This document shows positions 55,521 to 64,000 of a stretch of 64,000 bases of DNA, in pieces. How positions within the stretch are numbered: the stretch's first letter is position 1; every line of letters starts with the position of its first letter. Location of the stretch: assembly GCA_015680685.1 (NCBI GenBank), contig MNCI01002119.1, forward strand, positions 732,569 to 796,568. Direction: 5' to 3'. Position numbers and translations under genes: made by a program. The notes beneath the pieces are model-generated. The model had not been told where the DNA came from. It saw only the letters and a list, made by a program, of their open reading frames with translations, and ran no database searches. The stretch is from Gnetum montanum. Taxonomy: Eukaryota; Streptophyta; Gnetopsida; Gnetales; Gnetaceae.

Positions 55521-58500
55521 TTAGCATAGGTGGCCATCTCCCCCATGATTGAGTGGAAAGGGAGAGATCCGAAATAATGAGTGCCTATTTGAATTTCTAA
55601 GAAGTGCCCAAATTCTCCCAATTGATGATCTTAGATTAAGGGGTGGAAGTTGGCGACGCTCATATTCCAATGTATATATGCTTTCGTTATGGGCATGGGT
55701 TTCCTCAGTTCGTTCCATGCATATTTGGTAGCTCCTTCGAGTAGCTATCAACCATGGGGTGTCTACTATTGGTTGTGTGGTTGCTACATATAGGCATCTT
55801 TGTTGCAAAGTTTCAAGGGAACACCTATTACATGGAGGCATTTCCTCCATGTCATCACTCGATGAATCACTATATGTGATGCATGGAACTTTCCTCTTTT
55901 CGATCTTTCCATAAATATTTATCTCAGAAATTTCCAAGGAAAGATCACGAATCCTAAGGCATGCGTCTACTGTACTCAGCCATGCCCTTCCCATTATAAT
56001 TGGGAAGTCCCCTTCATTGTTATTAACTTCAATCACCAAGAAATCAGCTGGGTAGGACCAACCACACACAGTGGTAATGATGTCCTCCACCAATCCCAAG
56101 GGAATGATGATGGACTGGTCTGCCAGCTCTAGTTGAATGTTGCTCTTCTTAAGTTGGGGCAGGCTCCATGCGTGATACATCTCTTGTGAAATTAAGTTGA
56201 CTCCGGAACTTGAGTTAAGAAGAGCCCTATGTGGTTCATTTCTGGTGACTTGAAGGTAGATTAAGGGACTTCCAGGGTCAGTTAGTTTCTTGGGAAGGTG
56301 GCCTACCTTGATCTAGTCAGTTACGATATGCATCAACATAACTGTATGCATTAAGCTCTGTTGGACTAAAGGGTACACCGAAGTGTTAGATGGTGGAGGA
56401 GTGTACATGGGCTCAACCGCTTGTTGTTGTGAGAGTTTGTCTGGGCTTTTGGTTTTGAAGAAAGGTCTTCTCTTTTTACAATTGTTAGAACCAGCAGCAG
56501 GTTGAATATTTACAGCTCTCGCAGCGTGATGTTGCTGTGGTTGAGTAGGAAGTTCCCCTTGCATTATTGGAGCAAGAGATGTTATAGGAACTACTTGTGG
56601 AAGAGGTGCAGATGGATTTAGAGGATGCTGTGGGTATGGAGTGTCTCCCGGAAGAGAAGGAGTCCTTCTAAAGTACTCTCAAACTTTGTAGTGACAGTGG
56701 GGAGTTATGTGACTCATAGAGTCACTTGGAGAAATCGGCTGCTGAACATAATATCCATAAGGGTCAGGCTGCCGATAAGGGTACTGATGTTTCGGTGATG
56801 GCATCTCCCATGACTGTGGGTATTGCCATTGTTGATGCTGTCCAATGGGTTGTGGGGGAGTTCCACTTGGATAATACGTTAAGGGTTGGTGGAACTGCCT
56901 TGGGTTACCTTGGGGATAAGGTAGCTTTCGGGGTGTTTGCTGTTGATTAAGTCTTGGATTAAGTGCATACACCCTAGACTCCTGTAGATGTGAGATGATG
57001 GGGCAACATCCCTTAGGATGGTCATAGTGGCAGATCTCACATCCACCGTCATCGCCTGTGTCTGATTCCACAACCCCATCGGAGTTAGTGATTTTCCCTT
57101 TGCCCTTGTTATGTGTAGGGCCTAAATATCTCCACTTTGTCTTACCTTTGTCACTACTTTGTTCTACCTTAGACTCTTTTACAATTTTTAAGATAGTTTC
57201 AATTTTAGAGTCTAAGGAACTCCATACGTCATCTACCTTAGCCACTATTTCTGTTGTGAGCTTTTGAAGCGGCAAGGTTTTCCTGTTCACCAACTCTTTG
57301 ATTGGTGACTCATCCTCCTCATCGCAAAATTTCACTCCCTTCTTTTGAGGAGAGGGATCACGGTTGTATTCTTCTGCACTTTCCCTTTTGCATAGCTCAC
57401 CTTCTTCTTTTACTACTTGCTCGAACAAGCGATGTACTTCATGGGCTCTAAGTTGTGATAGTCTCCCTTGGGCATAAGTCCCAAGGGTTCTTCTCGTTTC
57501 ATGCCTTAGCCCATCCACGATGTGGTGAAGTTGATCTTGTTGAGCGTACCCATGGACCGAGCAACAATGTAACAATGTGTAGTAGTGGGCCATGGCAGCA
57601 TCCAAGGGTTCATGAGTACCTTTCTTCCAGCCTTGGATCTGTTTATGCAAATTGGACACTCTGGAGTACGTCTGATACTTATCGTTGAACAGTTCTAGCA
57701 TTGTACTCCACCTCCTGATGGTTTCCAGTTCTATAGACAGGTACCAGCTCTCTGCTTCCTTGATGAGTATCCTTGGGAATAACTTAAGTTTTTCCACTCA
57801 TTTTCTATATTCTGCAAGGCACAGGCATCGTGGAATTCTTGTAAATGATGGTGCGGATCAGCATTGTATCCCCCTTCAAATCGTGGGATGTTGTTCATGT
57901 CTAAGCGTTTGATCCGACTATCTTTTAAATGCCTTGTGGGAATTCTAAAAGCCTCCATTATGTCAAGCATACTTCGGGTTGTGAGTAGGGGCTCATCATG
58001 ATCATCTCCTTCATGACACCTATGATGTCTTTGTCATTCCCTACTTTCCCTACGTCCTTGCCCTTGTCCTCTCTCTCAACTTTCTCATTGAGGTCTCTCG
58101 TTTTGTCTACTTTTATCCTCTCTGTTGTGTTCATGATGGCTACGCCCAGATGTGGAAGGAGAGGGTGAGTGATGTGAAGAAGGGAAAGAAGAAGGGGAAC
58201 CATCGCCATGACAATGTTTCTTGCCTTCTCTTTGGCTACTACAGTCCTGATCGTGGTGATGATCTAAGTGCCCGTCCTTGTCATGTGTTGTTCCTTCTGT
58301 AAACAATTGGTGTTCACGGGCATCATAACCAGGGATATGTATCGTTGATCATAGGTTCTAATACCCTTCCTCCTCACTTTCGTTAAGAGGGGGAACATCT
58401 CTTGATAGTGAACCAGTTATAAGTGGTTCACCATCTCTAGTTTCGCTAAGGACGTATGGGCCTTTGCCCTTCAATAGTGTATGTTGGCTCTCCTGCCTTG

Positions 58501-58852
58501 AGTCCCTCATACGTTGTGCTTCTATGGGATAATAATCCCTTGATTCAAAATCTTCTGCAACATATTCAACGTATAATTCTGTCATGCCAATTTGTGCCAA
58601 AGCATGGAAAAGCATGTTAGAGACTGATCGATCTGGGGGTACAATGATGTTACCTTGCAAATCTCTCCATCACAGTTGTTTGTCCTGATGGAGGATAAAG
58701 GTAAAGTTTGGAATATACTCATCGGGATGAGTATAAACTATCTTGTATTGTTTAGGACTTGGCTGATTTTAGCTATGTGTTTTATGTTGCTGACTGTCTC
58801 ATGTATGGTCCTTAGGTGGTGAGTTGCTCTTATGAGAAGAAGAAGAAGACAT
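55521..58852 (-). pseudogene. gag-protease frame of element C
   Basis: Starts at ATG 58852 (MSSSSSHK), 128 bases after the primer site. One frameshift near 57790 and scattered stops. The gag core and linker are open for 372 codons (57797-56679): EAESWYLSIELETIRRWSTM, AHYYTLLHCCSVHGY, zinc-knuckle-like CEICHYDHPKGCCPI, YYVQQPISPSDSM. Protease is open at 56180-55521 after ALLNSSSGVNLIS, with PLGLVEDIITTVCGWSY and FPIIMGRAWLS. As in B, the catalytic Asp position is Asn. The C-terminal tail runs through the PPT-like motif 1 and stops. Confidence 0.87.
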
Positions 58853-58979
58853 CGTGTCTTATCGGTGTGCTAATTACCGTTATATAAATTCTTGTTTAAT
58901 TAATTAACCCGAAGGTTCGTTTAGGCTCCCAACGATGTGAGTGATATCCTTATGTTCTATTCAGCGCATAAACACTTAG

Positions 58980-58997
58980 TCCCTGGCAATGGCACCA
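58980..58997 (-). promoter_or_regulatory. Primer binding site, element C
   Basis: - strand TGGTGCCATTGCCAGGGA beside the 5' LTR, a tRNA-Asp-type site with a few transitions. Confidence 0.82.
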
Positions 58998-58998
58998 A

Positions 58999-60012
58999 TG
59001 ATGAGTGGTGAGGTACCCCTACACTCAACCATACGAAACGAGCGTAGCACGCGCGATCCGGTCGAAATCCATAGACTAAGTGCCTACACGCCCCATGGAA
59101 CACTTGGGGTTAATCATTCGTTGTCTTCCTAGACTTACTTGTAGTTGTCATGGTGTATGGTTAAGTAAGTCCGAGGTATATGGTTTTTATATCTTTTTAT
59201 GTTTTTCTCCTATGCTATCAAGGTGAAGGGTTGAGAAACTAATTGCTAACTCTAAATAATGAATAAGTCTAAATTACCTAGCGTCAGCATCCATTCCCAC
59301 TTACCGTACATACCCTGAACCAATGAAACCGTGGCTACCAAACGCTAATCGTTGCTAGGATCACCACGCGTAATGCACGTGCTCGAAGTGGTCGTATTGA
59401 GGCACTTAACTAGGAGGAAAGTGCTGAGAAAGCTAATCTAGCCTAGGTGCGATGAGCAGCCGATTCCTTGATTATATGTACACATTCGGTGCATGACTAC
59501 CACTGGGATTACCAAGCGTAGATCCTGAATATGCCACTGGGTTACCAAGTAGTCACACTAGATGCTCGTAATCAAGTCGTACTCATACCGCGTTGCGATG
59601 AGCAGTCGATTCCTTGACTAACAGTACACATCCTTAGATGCTCGTAATCAAGTTTTACTCATACTGCATTCTATGAGTTTAAGGGTGAGAGAGAAAATGA
59701 TAAATAAAATCATATTCCATGCACTGCAAGGTTTATCCAGGAAGTTCGTCTTTATTGCTGTACACAACTTGTGTTCAGGTATAATGTTACTCGAATAAAG
59801 ATCCATTCACTTTAGGACTCCGATTGCAGGCACATGGAAAATATTCTATCTCTGGAGTGATCAAATTGCCAGAGTTTTCCTACTTCTAACTCAGGATGGA
59901 AAAATAAGGGAGAGCCACCTCTTATTTATAGATATGACGACGGACCGCGATATCGTGTACGCGATATCGCAGGGGATGCGATATCGTGGCTCATGCGAAT
60001 CGTGTCTCATCA
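58999..60012 (-). repeat. 5' LTR of element C
   Basis: 1014 bases, TGATGAGTGGTGAGG to CGTGTCTCATCA on the + strand. TATAAATA (- strand) at 59923-59930, with GCGATATCG words beyond it (59946-59990), as in B. Confidence 0.92.
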
Positions 60013-60087
60013 TTGGGTATCTGACATCACTTCTTGGCTCCAACATTAGGTATCTAACATTGGGGCCTAGCAATTGATGACTCATCA
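60013..60087 (-). repeat. 3' LTR of element D, terminal part
   Basis: Continues the LTR interrupted at 53111 and ends ATGACTCATCA. Holds CATTAGGTATCTAACATTGG and GTATCTGACATC, the repeated U3 words of this element. Confidence 0.85.
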
Positions 60088-60101
60088 TATGCCCATGATA
60101 G
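60088..60101 (-). promoter_or_regulatory. Polypurine tract, element D
   Basis: - strand TATCATGGGCATA abutting the 3' LTR; position equals that in A, B and C. Confidence 0.55.
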
Positions 60102-60287
60102 AATGAAAACTCATCTTCAAGTTAAAAAAAATAAGGAACAAGTTCTTTACAAAATATTGGGAAGGTATGGGATTATTGATTGACTTAAATAATGAACAAA
60201 ATAATTGACTCTTGCATGCCATAGTGGTGTAATAAAAAATGGGATACATTATTACAAAACAAAAAACAAAAACAAAAATTAAGAAGC

Positions 60288-63028
60288 TCATGTGGTGCCA
60301 GGAGGTGGTGGCTCCTCCATTAGTTGCTTTCCTTTGTCACCAGGCTTTTGAAATTTTTAATGATTCAGCAACGCTTGCAACTTCTCCTCTTCCATCTTAG
60401 GTCATGTACCATCCAAGCCACTGAATTGATGTGTGTTGGTGTCGGTACATCCCAAGGACATGGTAGTTGCAAGAACATCTGATTTGCCTTTACATACCAT
60501 GTCGCAAACTACTGTTGTTCCTTCTCAAAGGCCCTAGTTTTGTCTCTGAGTTCATGATAATCTATTAGTCATCTAGCTAGGTTTGATTCTACGTCCTTTT
60601 GTCCTTGATAGCTAGCTTTGACCACCTCCAATTTTGAGTTTTCCACCTACAACTTCTACAAAGTGTCCTTTCGATCTGCAAACTCTTTCTCATATAATGC
60701 ATAGGTGGTCGCCACCTATTTTTCCAACTCATTCCAAGGACAACCTACTGTTAACATGGTAGGATTGGCATATCTAAAGTTAGCTAATGCCATGTATTCT
60801 TTTAGATCTTCTATATGCAGGTCTTTATTCTTGACTTCCACTTGATGGACCAAGGCATAGCTATCCAAGATGGGCTGCCGCTCAAGATTTTGGGCTGACA
60901 AGGAGTTGATGTGTGCTTTGGCCATTTGGATCTCTTTTTCATTTATCTACTTGTACATGCCTACTTTTTCATGGAAGTTCTTCTTCAATTTCTCATGCTT
61001 TTTTGCCTCATTTTGCCATGCACTAATTTCAATTGCTAACTTCTGGCAAATACCATGGACCTCCTCCATTGAGAGGATTCTATTCTCCTTAGCCAATCTA
61101 CTAATATCCTAGTTAACCCTCACTAGTTGCTCTCTTAACTAGTGAATACTTTCTTTTAAAATATTCTTTTGCTTCTCCACTATGATCAATCTTGAGTTCT
61201 CTATGGCAAGTTGCTTATTTTCTTCTTGTGCAATGGTCAATGCCTTTTTTTTGCATAAGATTTCACATCCTCAGCAAAGGCATTCTAGATCACCTTCTCT
61301 TTTTCTTGTTTAGTAGTTGCATTCTCCTTCATTAGCTTGGTCACTTGCTCCATCCTAAATTGCTCAAGTTGGTTTAGAGCAACAAAATGGATGGAATCTT
61401 GTCATTTGACTCTTAGGGTAGCTAGATCTTCTTATAGCCTTTGTACTTCTACTTCTACATGCTCTGACATGATTCAGCCATGACCAACTTTTCTTTTATG
61501 GTGATGAGGTCTAACTGTGTTGTAGTGACATTACTAGGGATGTTAAATAAGGTAGTCATCACTTGCCCCATTTGCAATAGTCGATCAAGCACATCCTCAT
61601 GCACCACAAGAGTCATTGAGGTCCTAGAAAGCATCTGCACATATTTGGTTCCTGATAGATCTACTAGAGGCACAATAGGCACATTAAATGATTCTTTGAT
61701 ATGGTTTGTGATTACTTCTACTACGCCTATCGCATCCTCATGTTGTAGTACCACAATTATGGTACCTTCTCTAGTTTCAAGTGTTACCTAGAAGGATGTA
61801 GTATTTCTAGAGATTTTCTGTGACCATTGGGATCTTTCTCCTTCTAATTGTAGCAAGATCTCCCCCTGTGTTGGATTAGCATAAATTGTGGGCTGTATGA
61901 CATCATCCATCATTCTAAAGAGGTTAGACTCGTCCCTACTTCCCTAACTGATGGCTTTAGCAATCTTTTGCAAATGGCTCATCGAGGGCCTATACTCTTG
62001 TGGAAGTGACAATGACAGAGCTTATTTTTGTGGGCACTACTCAGGCTCACGTTGTGTTTCTGCTTGTGGCTTTTCCTCCTTCTTTGCTTCTTGTTGTTCA
62101 CCAAGATCTTTTCTTGGTGCTACAGATTTTAGGAGTTCAGCGAAAGAGGCATTCTGAGCCTTCCTGGGGATATCATTGGTATATCTTGGATCCCATCACA
62201 CTTGCACAATCTTTTAATTAGGTAAAGGAATGGAAGTGTTAGTTTCCATGCCTTCTTCTCTTCAAATAACCATTCAATTTTAGTGAAATATAACTAGGGA
62301 ATATTAGCTACAAATTTTCCCATTAGAATAGCACTTTCCATCCCTGGTCGCATATGTGGAAATTCGATTAAGTCCTTTGGTGGGAAATAGGTGGTAAGTT
62401 CCGATCTTGAAATATGTTCTCTCTTCCAAAGTCATTTCATTATACATTTTATCCTCCTTGACATATGCTTGTTTCAGCCACAGTTTTTTTGGTCTTGGGG
62501 TTGGATCTAGTTGACAAATGGGCTACCTTAGCCCCTTCATTCAGTAGATTGAGAGTCGCAGCAATAGCTTTGATTGAAAAAGAGACGTTTACTCCACAGA
62601 TGTCGACGATGATGCCTTCATCTTTATTGTGCTAGAATTGATGAGTTTCACCCAGGTACCACTCACCACTATTTGACAAAATGGGCCACAAGGGGAATGC
62701 CTTGAGTTGCGTTGAACTACTTCTGGAGAAAACTTTATGAATGGCTTGAAATTCATTTCCACAACGACCAAGGCCAACGTGGACTTTTCTAGGATGACAA
62801 CAAGGCAATCAAGAGATAATATGAGATCTTATCCCTACTCAAGAGCTATGGTTCTATAGCCTCCCCTTGGGCAAATTGCCTAGTAGCAGGAGCCTCTTAG
62901 TGAATGCTAAAAGATTGAGCTTCCTACTCCATGTGTTCTACATGTTCACCTTGCTGGTTGCGGCCACCTTATGGATGCTTAGTGGCTCTTTGCGAGGGTT
63001 CAACTTGTGCACCTCTTTTTGGGGTCAT
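60288..63028 (-). pseudogene. ORF3 of element D
   Basis: Diverged counterpart of ORF3 in element A, heavily interrupted by stops and shifts. Landmarks in order on the - strand: start ATGACCCCAAAAAGAGG (A: ATGACACCCAAACCAAGG); 62777-62589 EMNFKPFIKFSPEVVQ (A: ELNFGPFLKNMPEDVR); 61754-61455 LQHEDAIGVVEVITNHI (A: MQHQGQEVAAEVVADTI); 60925-60716 EYMALANFRYANPTMLTVG (A: EYMELANLRYANLVMLTAG); ~60500-60400 LPCPWDVP (A: LPCPWEVP). It ends in a Pro-rich tail and TGA at 60290-60288. No signal peptide or membrane span visible. Function unknown. Confidence 0.65.
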
Positions 63029-63094
63029 CCTTATGGTACCCTCTGGGTGATAGCACATTTTAGCAATGTGGTGCAAGTTTCACATGCAAGCATT

Positions 63095-63122
63095 CACCCC
63101 TCCCCTCCATCCTTCCATGACT
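63095..63122 (-). promoter_or_regulatory. PPT-like motif 2, element D
   Basis: - strand TTAGTCATGGAAGGATGG followed by AGGGGAGGGG. It lies between the internal promoter-like block and the ORF3 start, as in element A (16182-16198). Confidence 0.5.
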
Positions 63123-63293
63123 AACTTGAACACTCTAGGTTTAGGTAGGTTCAAATGGCATAAAAATTAGAGTGGTAGAGAGCTATATCGCAAGTGAAAA
63201 ATGAGTGTGTAGAGCTTTGAGTCATGGGAGAAAATTTAAACAACTCCCTTAGTGGCAAATGATGAAAATGAAGTTTAAGCAGTGCAGGGGTCA

Positions 63294-63370
63294 TATATAT
63301 AGTTTTTGTTTGACCTGACATCGAGTATGCAATGTCACATCTAACCAATGTCAGGTACGCAACATTGGGA
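63294..63370 (-). promoter_or_regulatory. Internal promoter-like block upstream of ORF3, element D
   Basis: - strand TATATATA at 63301-63294. Upstream on that strand are CCCAATGTT, GCGTACCTGACATTGG and GATGTCAGGTC words, akin to the ACATTGGG/GTATCTGACATC words in the LTR of D. Downstream, CCCCTGCACT and TTTTCATCATTTG resemble CCCCATCGCACT and TTTTCATCATTTG after the TATA of element A. Confidence 0.5.
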
Positions 63371-64000
63371 TTCATGAATTTTTACCTAATGGGGAAACTA
63401 AGCATGGAAATTGAAGCTTTGTGATTAGTTGGAAGGTTTGAGGTTAGGTCCATAGTTCTAGATAAGTGAAAAATCAATTTGAGGCACCAAAACTATGATA
63501 AGGTGGAGCCATCGATGTGAAAAGCACTAGAATGAACAAGAGAATGCACATTGAAATTGAAGTTGTGGATAGATCACATGATATGGAATGGGAAACAACA
63601 AAATATAACAATTGAGTGCTTGGAGGGTGAAGAATGATGTGGTTGTGTCAAACAAGCATAAGTCACAAAAGTTACACAAGTTGGTCTTCCCCAAAGTAGG
63701 CTCTAGCCTATGATGCCCTTGTGTAACCACACCTAAAAATGTCTGTAGGAACTAAAGGGGTTGAATGCAATGCATACCTGCAAAACAAAACACGCATGTT
63801 AAAATCACCAATTTGAGATAATAACTCTATGTTACACAAAACCACAAGTTATGATCGCATGGACAATGAGATGAGATGGACTGTAGAAAGGGTTACAGAA
63901 ATTGGGACATGAGGTGTCTTACCATTATTACAATGAATCCTTGTGTGTTATTAATGGTTAAATAATCATGAGTCCTTCTTTCCAAGATTCAAACCAAGTC
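63371..64000 (-). other. Post-pol non-coding region of element D
   Basis: Contains the conserved box GAGCCTACTTTGGGGAAGACC (63682-63718) shared with A, B and C. The last ~60 bases match the stretch that in B directly precedes the GCATGGTGTGGTT box. No ORF supported. Confidence 0.55.

Larger units (their letters stand above)
53112..60012 (-). mobile_element. Non-autonomous LTR retrotransposon C (gag-protease only), nested in D
   Basis: Flanked by TTGGG (53107-53111 and 60013-60017). Same structure as B: 5' LTR 60012-58999, primer site, gag-protease 58852-55521, non-coding region, 3' LTR 53597-53112. The junction between protease and the post-pol motif is the same as in B, and ORF3 is likewise missing. 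Sits inside the LTR of D, so it is younger than D. Confidence 0.93.
52322..64000 (-). mobile_element. Full-architecture LTR retrotransposon D, split by element C, continues past the right edge
   Basis: The 3' LTR is 52322-53111 plus 60013-60087, with element C inserted between. Inward from it, on the - strand, come the polypurine tract, ORF3 (63028-60288), PPT-like motif 2, the internal promoter-like block and part of the post-pol non-coding region, ending at 64000. Pol, gag and the 5' LTR would lie outside the window. A likely left target duplication is ATACT (52317-52321), not checkable here. Confidence 0.85.

Overview
The window is nuclear DNA of a seed plant with a large, retrotransposon-rich genome. 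The evidence is a plant DEK gene and a plant laccase, both split by introns and both on the + strand, set among Ty3/gypsy LTR elements, tRNA-like SINE copies and LINE-type fragments. A gymnosperm fits the AT-rich spacers and old nested elements, but this is an inference; no rRNA, plastid or marker sequence fixes the taxon. One 120-base N run and a few single Ns are assembly gaps.

Layout. 1-7379: a - strand element with an almost open gag (F), its LTR, an unexplained GC-richer block, and a truncated - strand gag element with its 5' LTR (E). 7380-20395: a complete 13 kb + strand Ty3/gypsy element (A) with LTRs, a TAGGC target duplication, tRNA-Asp-type primer site, gag, protease, RT, RNase H, integrase and a large extra ORF (ORF3) before the 3' LTR. 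20401-22589: spacer with tandem duplications. 22590-28873: DEK-type chromatin protein gene, about 14 constitutive exons. 30733-38229: six-exon laccase gene. 38492-43989: AT-rich spacer with SINEs, an eroded LTR and a LINE-like fragment. 43995-51132: - strand element B (TSD ACAGG). 52322-64000: - strand element D, whose 3' LTR is split by - strand element C (53112-60012, TSD TTGGG); D runs off the right edge.

A, B, C, D and E have related LTR ends (TGATGA...TCATCA, with a near-identical stretch next to the primer site). A and D are full-architecture elements carrying ORF3. B and C have lost RT, RNase H, integrase and ORF3 through the same deletions, yet sit in different target sites, so they look like one non-autonomous gag-protease family moved in trans.

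The most interesting signal is upstream of ORF3. In both A and D there is a promoter-like block made of the same kind of short palindromic or repeated words found in the U3 of that particular element, followed by TATATATA, a conserved start-site region, a purine tract resembling the polypurine tract beside the 3' LTR, and then ORF3. In A a canonical splice acceptor directly abuts the ORF3 ATG. This suggests an internal promoter that drives a spliced ORF3 message and whose upstream words are kept matched to the LTR. The post-pol non-coding region also carries conserved boxes that persist in the non-autonomous copies.
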